Assembly (NCBI GenBank): GCA_027483745.1
Contig: JAIXTZ010000328.1
Coordinates: forward strand, 1 to 6,464
Length of the DNA: 6,464 bases
Reading direction: 5' to 3'
DNA from: Lysobacteraceae bacterium
Lineage (GTDB): Bacteria; Pseudomonadota; Gammaproteobacteria; Xanthomonadales; Xanthomonadaceae
The notes beneath the pieces are model-generated. The model did no database searches, was not told the DNA's origin, and saw nothing but the letters and a program-made list of their open reading frames with translations. Position numbers and translations under genes: made by a program. Of the stretch, positions 1 to 5,747 are shown piece after piece (position 1 is the first letter of the stretch; each line of letters opens with the position of its first letter).

Positions 1-1422
1 TCGCGCGGCCGGGTGAAGGTCTACCTGATCGACGAAGTCCACATGCTGTCGAAGAGCGCGTTCAACGCGCTGCTGAAGACGCTGGAGGAGCCGCCGGAGC
101 ACGTGAAGTTCCTGCTCGCCACCACCGACCCGCAGAAGCTGCCGGTGACGGTGCTGAGCCGCTGCCTGCAGTTCAACCTGCGCCGGCTGGAGCAGGAGCA
201 GATCCACGGCCAGATGCGCCGCATCGTCGATGCCGAGGGCCTTCCCGCCGACGACGCGGCCCTCGGCCTGCTGGCGCGCGGGGCCGATGGCTCGCTGCGC
301 GACGGGCTCTCGCTGCTCGACCAGGCCATCGCCTACTCCGGCGGGCAACTGACCGCCGACGCCGTGCACGCGATGCTCGGCACGCTCGACCACCAGGCCA
401 TCGGCGGGCTGCTGGCGGCGCTGGCCACCTTCGATGGCCCATCGCTGCTCGCGCAGATCGAAGCGATGGCCGCTTTTTCGCCGGACTACGCCCAGGTGCT
501 CGACGACGTGGCCGCGGCGCTGCACGCCGTTCAGGTGAAGCAGCTCGTTCCCGAGGCGGCGCGCGCCGTCGACGGCGTGGATACCGAGGCGCTGGCCACG
601 CAGGTGCCGGCCGAACTGGTCCAGCTCTGGTACCAGATGGCGATCAACGGCTCGCGGGATCTCGCGCTGGCGCCGACGCCGCGCGTCGGTTTCGAAATGG
701 CGCTGCTGCGCATGCTCGCCTTCAAGCCGATGCCCGCCGGCGATGCCCCGGGCCCGGGACCGCGTGGCGGCGAGCGCTCGACCGATGCGGCGCGGCCGTC
801 GCCTACCGAATCCTCGCGCAGCGTCGCGGTACCCGTCGTCGATGCGCCGGCCCCTCGCAAGGCGCCGCCGTCGCCTTTCGCGCGTGCGGTCGAGCCCCCG
901 CGTTCCGTGGAGCCGCCCCGCGCACCGCCGCCGTCCCCTTTCGTCGAGGCGGCTTCGATGGGCGGCAGCGCGGCGCGGATGATCGAGCGACCTGCCGTCG
1001 AGACAATGCCCGCCGCCGCGCCGATCGCTTCGAATGAGGACTGGTTGGGCGCCTTGCAGCGCCAGGCGCTGGGCGGTCCGGCGGGGCAGCTGGCCGCGCA
1101 TGCGCGCTTCGTCAGCGGTGACGCCGAGAGCCTGACGCTCGCGCTGTTGCCGGAAGGCGAGCCGATGAAGTCCGACATCAGCGTCCGCCGTCTGGCCGAA
1201 GGGCTAGCGCCGCTCTACGGCCGCCCGCCGCAACTGCGCTTCGTCGATGCACCGCGTGGTGAGACGACCGGCGCCGAGACGCTGTTCGACCGCCAGCAGC
1301 GGCAGAAATCCGAGCGCCAGCAGGATGCCGAGGCGCGTTTCCTTTCCGATCCCGTCGTGAAGCAGCTGATGGCGCAGGGCGCCAAGCTTGTCGACGGGTC
1401 CATCCGACCGATCGAGGAGTAA
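1..1422 (+). CDS. dnaX: DNA polymerase III subunit tau (DnaX), 3' portion
   Basis: Clamp-loader ATPase subunit of the replicative polymerase. It loads the beta clamp and, in its tau form, links polymerase core to helicase. The frame is open from base 1, so the N-terminus, including Walker A, lies outside; 473 codons are visible. Seen (codons counted from base 1): Walker B VYLIDE (7-12), sensor 1 region LLATTDPQKLP (38-48), arginine-finger SRC (R54) and sensor 2 GSLRD (R100). These spacings match E. coli DnaX without gaps from what I recall, putting base 1 near E. coli residue 116. A helical collar domain runs to about codon 243. A Pro/Ala/Arg-rich linker follows (about 245-345), then a tau-specific C-terminal domain ending SIRPIEE, close to the E. 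coli tau terminus SIRPI. The GTG at base 13 lies just before Walker B and is not a start. The stop is 3 nt before ybaB. No A-rich slippery site like that used for E. coli gamma is visible. Confidence 0.97.
   Translation, partial: SRGRVKVYLIDEVHMLSKSAFNALLKTLEEPPEHVKFLLATTDPQKLPVTVLSRCLQFNLRRLEQEQIHGQMRRIVDAEGLPADDAALGLLARGADGSLRDGLSLLDQAIAYSGGQLTADAVHAMLGTLDHQAIGGLLAALATFDGPSLLAQIEAMAAFSPDYAQVLDDVAAALHAVQVKQLVPEAARAVDGVDTEALATQVPAELVQLWYQMAINGSRDLALAPTPRVGFEMALLRMLAFKPMPAGDAPGPGPRGGERSTDAARPSPTESSRSVAVPVVDAPAPRKAPPSPFARAVEPPRSVEPPRAPPPSPFVEAASMGGSAARMIERPAVETMPAAAPIASNEDWLGALQRQALGGPAGQLAAHARFVSGDAESLTLALLPEGEPMKSDISVRRLAEGLAPLYGRPPQLRFVDAPRGETTGAETLFDRQQRQKSERQQDAEARFLSDPVVKQLMAQGAKLVDGSIRPIEE
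862..942 (+). repeat. Degenerate Pro-rich repeat in the DnaX linker
   Basis: The linker between the clamp-loader collar and the tau C-terminal domain holds two imperfect copies of a motif: APPSPF (bases 862-879) and APPPSPF (922-942). Between them lie two copies of VEPPR (889-903 and 907-921). Codons differ between copies, for example tcg versus tcc for the Ser, so this is a protein-level repeat or an old duplication. It is probably a flexible, disordered tether, as linkers at this position in DnaX usually are. A specific binding role is not shown. Confidence 0.5.
1414..1419 (+). promoter_or_regulatory. Ribosome binding site of ybaB inside the dnaX end
   Basis: GAGGAG, encoding the last two Glu codons of DnaX, lies 6 nt before the ybaB ATG at 1426. 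This is good Shine-Dalgarno spacing. It supports that start and suggests ybaB is translated from the dnaX message. Confidence 0.7.
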
Positions 1423-1425
1423 GCC

Positions 1426-1755
1426 ATGTTCAAGGGCAACATCGCGCAGGCCATGCAGATGGCGCAGCGCATGCAGGACAACATGAAGAAGGCGCAGGAC
1501 GAGCTCGCTGCGCTGGAAGTCACCGGTAGCGCCGGTGGCGGCCTGGTCAGCGTCACGCTGAGCGGCAAGTTCGACGCCCGCAAGGTGCATGTCGACCCGC
1601 AGGCGCTGGGTGATGCCGAGATGCTCGAAGACCTGCTGCTGGTCGCGTTGAACGACGCGGTGGCGAAGGTCAACGAGGAATCCGCGAAGCGCATGTCGGC
1701 GGCGACGGCCGGCATGCCGATCCCGCCCGGGATGAAGGGCATGTTCGGCGCGTGA
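1426..1755 (+). CDS. ybaB: YbaB/EbfC family nucleoid-associated protein
   Basis: Small DNA-binding protein of the YbaB/EbfC family. Family members form dimers that bind DNA and are thought to act as nucleoid-associated or recombination-linked factors; the exact role is unsettled. The 109-residue length is usual for the family. The N-terminal part (about 1-30) is a long Met/Gln/Ala/Lys-rich helix. A beta region follows with [18 protein letters not shown] (38-55), and then a helix with the family-typical pattern [17 protein letters not shown] (70-86). The C-terminal tail is Gly/Met/Pro-rich ([12 protein letters not shown]), common for YbaB. The ATG is 3 nt after the dnaX stop with a good RBS. 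Location between dnaX and recR is the classic conserved context and strongly supports the call. Probably co-transcribed with both. Confidence 0.96.
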   Translation: MFKGNIAQAMQMAQRMQDNMKKAQDELAALEVTGSAGGGLVSVTLSGKFDARKVHVDPQALGDAEMLEDLLLVALNDAVAKVNEESAKRMSAATAGMPIPPGMKGMFGA

Positions 1756-1789
1756 GCCCCCAGCGCGCGACGACGCGGGCGGCGGGCGC

Positions 1790-2389
1790 ATGAGCAGTTC
1801 CCTGCTCGAGCAGCTGATCGAGGGTTTGCGCGTGTTGCCGGGCGTGGGGGCGAAGAGCGCCCAGCGCATGGCCTACCACCTGCTGGAGCGCGACCGTGAA
1901 GGCGCGTCGCGGCTGGCGGAGCGCCTGCAGGCGGCCGTCGAGCGCATTCGCCATTGCGTGCAATGCAGGGATTTCAGCGAAACCGAGGTCTGCGCGATTT
2001 GCGCCAGCGCCTCGCGCGACCGCAGCGTGCTGTGCATCGTCGAGACGCCGGCCGACCGCCTCGCCATCGAACAGGCCACGGGCTACCGCGGCCTGTATTT
2101 CGTGCTGCAGGGCCGGCTCTCGCCGTTGGACGGCATCGGCCCGCGCCAGCTCGGGCTCGACCTGCTCGGCACGCGGCTCGCCGCCGGCGAGGTGCGCGAG
2201 ATGATCATCGCGACCAACCCCACCGTCGAAGGCGAAGCCACCGCGCATTACCTCGCGCAGATGGCACGTGCGGCGGGCGTCACCCCGAGCCGGCTCGCGC
2301 AGGGCCTGCCACTGGGCGGCGAACTCGAGTACGTCGATCGCGGGACGCTGGCGCACGCCTTCGGGCAACGCAGCGAAGCGGCGGGCTGA
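1790..2389 (+). CDS. recR: Recombination mediator protein RecR
   Basis: RecR works with RecO (and RecF) to load RecA onto SSB-coated single-stranded DNA during gap repair. The 199-residue length is typical. Seen in order: an N-terminal helix-hairpin-helix with [17 protein letters not shown] (16-32); a zinc-finger with four Cys, HCVQC (C56, C59) and VCAIC (C68, C71); a Toprim domain starting near [11 protein letters not shown] (80-90) with the acidic residue E85; and a conserved C-terminal segment [17 protein letters not shown] (about 145-162) leading to [12 protein letters not shown], the typical RecR end. All expected zinc ligands are present and nothing appears broken. The ATG at 1790 is 34 nt after ybaB, preceded by a weak GC-rich Shine-Dalgarno (ggcggg at 1781-1786). 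It gives the family-standard N-terminus ([19 protein letters not shown]), so the start is secure despite the weak site. Confidence 0.97.
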   Translation: MSSSLLEQLIEGLRVLPGVGAKSAQRMAYHLLERDREGASRLAERLQAAVERIRHCVQCRDFSETEVCAICASASRDRSVLCIVETPADRLAIEQATGYRGLYFVLQGRLSPLDGIGPRQLGLDLLGTRLAAGEVREMIIATNPTVEGEATAHYLAQMARAAGVTPSRLAQGLPLGGELEYVDRGTLAHAFGQRSEAAG

Positions 2390-2407
2390 CGCGGGCTACT
2401 CCGCGTC
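2388..2407 (+). terminator. Stem-loop at the recR stop, possible weak terminator or attenuator
   Basis: GACGCGG (2388-2394) and CCGCGTC (2401-2407) are perfect inverted repeats around a 6-nt loop GCTACT. This gives a 7-bp GC-rich stem that starts within the recR TGA. No T-run follows, so it does not qualify as a standard intrinsic terminator. It might slow transcription, shield the recR message end, or be a chance result of the high GC content. Confidence 0.3.
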
Positions 2408-2449
2408 GCGCGGCGCTGGCATCCTCTGGCCGAACCGCTGGAGACGACC

Positions 2450-2794
2450 ATGCCCGAGACGATTTTCGACAAGATCATCCGCCGCGAGATTCCCGCCGAC
2501 ATCGTCTTTGAGGACGACCACGTGCTGGCCTTCCGCGACATCGCGCCGAAGGCGCCGGTGCACGTGCTGTTCATCCCGAAGCAGCCGATCGCCACGCTCA
2601 ACGACGCCACGCCGGCGCAGGCCGAATTGCTCGGGCGGCTGATGCTGTCGGCCGCCGGCTGGGCCAAGGCGCAGGGCTTCGCCGAGAACGGCTACCGCGT
2701 GGTGATGAACTGCAACGGCGATGGCGGGCAGACGGTGTTCCACATCCACCTGCACCTGCTGGCCGGCCGCGCGATGGCCTGGCCACCGGGCTGA
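2450..2794 (+). CDS. hinT: HIT family protein, HinT-type purine nucleoside phosphoramidase
   Basis: Member of the histidine triad superfamily, HinT/PKCI branch. These cytosolic dimers hydrolyse AMP-linked phosphoramidates such as adenosine 5'-monophosphoramidate; the cellular role in bacteria is not well fixed. The 114 residues hold the N-terminal TIFDKIIRREIPADIVFEDD signature (4-23), the conserved FRDIAPKAPVH (28-38), GGQ (92-94) and the triad HIHLHLL (98-104), with H98, H100 and H102. H100, the middle one, is the expected nucleophile. The protein ends in WPPG right after the core, so it lacks the C-terminal extension of E. coli HinT. The ATG at 2450 follows GGAGA (2440-2444) with 5-nt spacing. 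It sits 60 nt after recR in the same direction, so read-through from the recombination block is plausible; no promoter was recognised in the gap. It converges on the tgpA homologue. Confidence 0.93.
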   Translation: MPETIFDKIIRREIPADIVFEDDHVLAFRDIAPKAPVHVLFIPKQPIATLNDATPAQAELLGRLMLSAAGWAKAQGFAENGYRVVMNCNGDGGQTVFHIHLHLLAGRAMAWPPG

Positions 2795-2800
2795 ACCTGC
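2795..2800. other. Six-base convergent junction between the two operons
   Basis: Only acctgc separates the hit stop (TGA, 2792-2794) from the minus-strand tgpA stop (2801-2803). The flanks form a short inverted repeat, GCTGA (2790-2794) and TCAGC (2801-2805), so the two stop codons mirror each other around a 6-nt loop. The 5-bp stem is too short and lacks a T-run for a convincing bidirectional terminator. Transcripts from the two sides therefore probably overlap at their 3' ends, or end by a Rho-dependent route. Confidence 0.6.
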
Positions 2801-4762
2801 TCAGCGCGGGCGGAAGCGCTTCAGCGCCTCGGTGAGCGCCGCGCGCTCCGCCCGGTCATCGGTGGCCGACCGCGCATAGCGAATGGCAATGAAGCGCCGC
2901 ACGAGGGTTTCGGCCTCGTCCGTCGCGGTGGCGGAGGTCGTCCCCGAGCGCAGTCGCCGCAGGAAGGCCTCGGCCGTTTCGTCCGGCCGTTTCGCGATGC
3001 CGCGTTTCGACCAGCGCTTTAGGAAGCTGCGCCACGCCCGTAGCAGCGGGTCGCGCTCGCCTTTTGCAGGCCACATCAACACGAGAAGGGTAAGGCCGAG
3101 GGCGATGCCGGCGGCAATGACGAAAGCCTGTCCGACCTGCGCCATGCCGGCGCCGCGCCAGCCGAGGTTCTGCAGCAGCTCCGCCTGTCGAATCGCGTCA
3201 TAGCGCACGACGAAGTTGTTCCAGGCTTCGCGCAGGCTGTCGCCCACGTCGAATACAGGCCGCAAAGCGCCACCCAGTCCCGCTTCACCGGCGAGATCGT
3301 CGAGGGTGTCGTAGATGCGCTCCGGCGCCACGGCGGCCGTCGGATCCACGCGCACCCAGCCTTCGCCGTCCAGCCACACCTCGCTCCAGGCGTGTGCATC
3401 CATCTGTCGCACGACCCAGTAGCCGCCGACGCGGTTCGGCACGCCGCCGGTGTAGCCCGTGATCACGCGCGCGGGGATGCCGGCGCCGCGCATCAGGATC
3501 ACGAAGGCCGAGCTGAAGTGCTCGCAGAAGCCCTCCCGCGTATCGAACAGGAATTCGTCCGCGGTGTGGCGTCCCAGCGGCGGCGCCGAGATGCTGTAGG
3601 CGTGCTCCGCGTTGAACCAGGCCAGCACGCGCTGGATGTAGGCGCGGTCGTCCGCGGATGCCTCGCGCCATTCGCGCGCGCGCTGCAGGGTGCGTGGGTT
3701 GTAGCCGTCGGGAAGGCGGAGGAGGCTCTGGCGCAAGCCGCGGTCCAGCATCGGTTCGTAGGGCTGCGGCGGCAGCGCGCGAAGCCGGTGCTGGCTCAGC
3801 GCGCGCAGCGGCGTGCGGCTGCGCAGCGACGCGTCGAAGCCGAGTTCGAGCTCCGGTGACCAGCCGGCAGGGGATTCAAGCGCGAAGACGTAGCGACGGT
3901 CGGTGGGTTCGAGCGTCAGCGTGTAGGCGATGCCGCCGTTCGCGGGTGCGCTCGGCAGTGCCGGTGCCGGGAAGCCGCCCAGCCACTCGTTGCGCGACCA
4001 CTCGCGGCCGTCGAAGCGTGTCAGCACCGGCCCGCGCCAATACAGCGTGTCGCTGGGCGGCGTTGGGCCGTCGAAGCGCACCCGGAACGCCGGGCGGTCG
4101 TTCGCGAGCAGGTCGATCCAGTCGCCAGGCGACATCGACTCGCTGATGCCGGTGCGAGCCACGGCGTTTTCCGGCAGGCCCCAGAGCGGCGCGGGCAGCC
4201 GCGGGAACAGCCAGAAGCCGACGAGGGCCAGCGGCAGTGCCAAGGCCAACGACCGCAACAGGTCCGCGCCTTCGCGGCGCAACGTCTTGGGCGCGGCCGG
4301 CGCCTCGGCCAGTCGGCTCATCGCCAGTAGCACGCCGATCGCGGCTAACAGGCCGAGGGCGAGGGTGATCGGCCCCTGGTCCTGCAGGAAAGCGGCGAAG
4401 GGCGCGAACAAGGCATAGGCGACCACGCGCTTGGCGTCGTCGAACTCGCGCAGCTCGGACAGCTTCAGCACGAGCATCGACAGCATCAGTGCGCTGCCGG
4501 CATCGCGTCCGACCCGGAAACCGAACCCCACCAGCACGGCGCCAGTGATCACCACGACCAGCAGCAGGCGGAGCGCGAGCGGCAGCGGCTTGCGCAGCGC
4601 GCTCCAGCCCGACACCAGGGCGACGGCGCCGATGCCCATCCCGACCGTTTCCGGCAGGTGCAGCAGCAGGGGCAGGGCGGCGGCCAGCACGGCGACCACC
4701 ACCGCGCGTCGCAGCGCTGGCGTCAGTTCGGGTGTGGCCACGGGTGTCGCGGCCGCCGTCAT
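2801..4762 (-). CDS. tgpA: TgpA-like membrane protein with periplasmic transglutaminase domain (DUF3488-TGc-DUF4129)
   Basis: Inner-membrane protein of 653 residues. It resembles Pseudomonas aeruginosa TgpA, a transglutaminase-fold protein reported as important for viability. N-terminal hydrophobic segments lie near 20-36, 40-52, 62-83, 110-127, 131-150 and 169-187, matching a DUF3488-type membrane domain. A large, probably periplasmic region follows, with SPGDWIDLLANDRPAFRVRF (211-230) and LYWRGPVLTRFDGREW (240-255), typical of the family. The transglutaminase core shows GFCEHFSSAF (C413), QMDAHAWSEVW (H457) and WVRVDPT (D473), an intact Cys-His-Asp triad. A last membrane helix (about 545-564) precedes a cytoplasmic C-terminal DUF4129-like helical segment (about 571-650). 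The start ATG overlaps the DUF58 stop as ATGA and has a strong RBS. The substrate is unknown; cell-envelope crosslinking or peptide processing is an inference from topology. Confidence 0.93.
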   Translation of the reverse strand: MTAAATPVATPELTPALRRAVVVAVLAAALPLLLHLPETVGMGIGAVALVSGWSALRKPLPLALRLLLVVVITGAVLVGFGFRVGRDAGSALMLSMLVLKLSELREFDDAKRVVAYALFAPFAAFLQDQGPITLALGLLAAIGVLLAMSRLAEAPAAPKTLRREGADLLRSLALALPLALVGFWLFPRLPAPLWGLPENAVARTGISESMSPGDWIDLLANDRPAFRVRFDGPTPPSDTLYWRGPVLTRFDGREWSRNEWLGGFPAPALPSAPANGGIAYTLTLEPTDRRYVFALESPAGWSPELELGFDASLRSRTPLRALSQHRLRALPPQPYEPMLDRGLRQSLLRLPDGYNPRTLQRAREWREASADDRAYIQRVLAWFNAEHAYSISAPPLGRHTADEFLFDTREGFCEHFSSAFVILMRGAGIPARVITGYTGGVPNRVGGYWVVRQMDAHAWSEVWLDGEGWVRVDPTAAVAPERIYDTLDDLAGEAGLGGALRPVFDVGDSLREAWNNFVVRYDAIRQAELLQNLGWRGAGMAQVGQAFVIAAGIALGLTLLVLMWPAKGERDPLLRAWRSFLKRWSKRGIAKRPDETAEAFLRRLRSGTTSATATDEAETLVRRFIAIRYARSATDDRAERAALTEALKRFRPR

Positions 4763-5745
4763 TCGCCGGCCTCCGGGAGCAGGGCCAGCGCCCGCAGGCA
4801 GGCGTGGCGGTGCTCCGGCCCGCGTGCCGGGCCCAGCGTGGTGCCGGGGATCTGCAGGCGATAGCGCCGGCCTTCGCGTTCGGCCTCCACCACCCAGCGC
4901 GCGAGGCGCGCGATGCGCTGCTCATGCGGCAGTTGGCGAAGCGCCTGCCATTCGAGCGCGACGTCGCGGGACACGCCGGCTTCGTACTCGCGGACCATCA
5001 AGCGGTCGAGCCGGGCGCTGGCCTTCCAGGCGATCTGCCGCGGCGCGTCGCCATTCCGGTAGTCGCGGAGGTGGTGGGTGTCCTCGCCGCTGCGCTGTGC
5101 GCGAGGCTGCCGTGCGCCGTCGCTGGCCGCGCCAGGAAGCGGCGGACCGCTGCGCTCCAACGCCGGGTAGACGAGGACGCGCTGCTGCGGCCGCCACCAG
5201 CTCCAGGCGCGCGCGAGGCCGAGGGGGCGCGTGGTGCTGAGGCGCAGTCGCCCGAGGTCCATCAGGCCGCGTCGTGCGGTTGGGATCGTCAGTTCGACCT
5301 CGGCGTCCGCTCCCGTGACGTGCAGGCCGATCGGCAGGTCCACGGCCTCGCCGGTCGCGGCGCGAAGCTGCACCCCTTCGCGCGACCGCTTGCCGGACTC
5401 GAGACGCAGCCTCAACGCCAGCGATTCACCCGCGTGCACCGGCTCGGCATGCAGCGCGGTGATGCGCAGGCCGGAAAGCCGAAGATGCGCGAGCACCACG
5501 CCGTTGTGGACGACGGCCGCCAGCAGGAACGCCAGCATCAGGCCGGGGTTGTTGTTGTAGTTCAGCGCGCCGAGCAGCATGCCCAGCACCAGCATGCCGA
5601 CAAGCAGCCCTTGCCGCGTCGGCAGGACATAGATGCGTTTGCGATCGAGGGTGATCGGCAGCGGCTCGGGCTTGCGCCCGCGCACGAAGGGCAGGCGCGC
5701 CAAACCATTGTCGATGCGCTCGAGCACGTCGGGCCGGGACGGCAT
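4759..5745 (-). CDS. DUF58 domain-containing membrane protein
   Basis: 328 residues with two adjacent hydrophobic segments near the N-terminus (about 44-61 and 67-87), separated by the family-typical LNYNNNPG (61-68). A largely soluble C-terminal part follows. The DUF58 signature is clear: ED (221-222), LRDYRNGDAPRQIAWKASAR (226-245) and LMVREYEA (249-256). The biochemical role is not established. DUF58 proteins are repeatedly encoded beside MoxR ATPases and transglutaminase-like proteins, and some relatives carry von Willebrand A-like folds, so a scaffold or client of the MoxR ATPase is a reasonable inference. The first ATG lies 2 nt after the moxR stop. Its Shine-Dalgarno is weak (GGCGG at 5760-5756, 10 nt upstream), consistent with translation by ribosomes finishing moxR. 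The gene overlaps tgpA by 4 nt at its end. No frameshift or missing motif seen. Confidence 0.92.
   Translation of the reverse strand: MPSRPDVLERIDNGLARLPFVRGRKPEPLPITLDRKRIYVLPTRQGLLVGMLVLGMLLGALNYNNNPGLMLAFLLAAVVHNGVVLAHLRLSGLRITALHAEPVHAGESLALRLRLESGKRSREGVQLRAATGEAVDLPIGLHVTGADAEVELTIPTARRGLMDLGRLRLSTTRPLGLARAWSWWRPQQRVLVYPALERSGPPLPGAASDGARQPRAQRSGEDTHHLRDYRNGDAPRQIAWKASARLDRLMVREYEAGVSRDVALEWQALRQLPHEQRIARLARWVVEAEREGRRYRLQIPGTTLGPARGPEHRHACLRALALLPEAGE
4770..4774 (-). promoter_or_regulatory. Ribosome binding site of tgpA inside the DUF58 gene
   Basis: On the minus strand GGAGG (4774 down to 4770) precedes the tgpA ATG at 4762 by 7 nt. It lies within the last codons of the DUF58 gene. 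This fixes the start and, with the ATGA stop/start overlap at 4759-4762, points to translational coupling. Confidence 0.75.
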
Positions 5746-5747
5746 CG

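Noticed and set aside
13..15. GTG as a possible dnaX start
   Set aside because: It is a Val just before Walker B, and the frame is open upstream with the conserved residues SRGR. The gene simply enters from the left edge.
1204..2368. Minus-strand open frames over the dnaX end, ybaB and recR (1204-1869 and 1670-2368)
   Set aside because: Both lie opposite conserved genes, show compositionally biased Arg/Ala/His-rich translations and no family motif, and have no space for their own promoter.
2813..2822. Palindrome GAAGCGCTTC near the tgpA 3' end as a terminator for the plus-strand operon
   Set aside because: It has no loop and no T-run, and it lies inside tgpA coding sequence. A 10-bp palindrome is not enough to call a terminator.
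3876..4925. 349-codon minus-strand frame overlapping tgpA and the DUF58 end in another phase
   Set aside because: It overlaps the true TgpA and DUF58 frames, which carry recognisable motifs throughout. Its Arg/Ala/Gly-rich translation is typical of an out-of-phase shadow.
5547..5556. Short GTT trinucleotide run
   Set aside because: It encodes the Asn run in the family-typical LNYNNNPG motif of the DUF58 protein, so protein constraint explains it better than a microsatellite.
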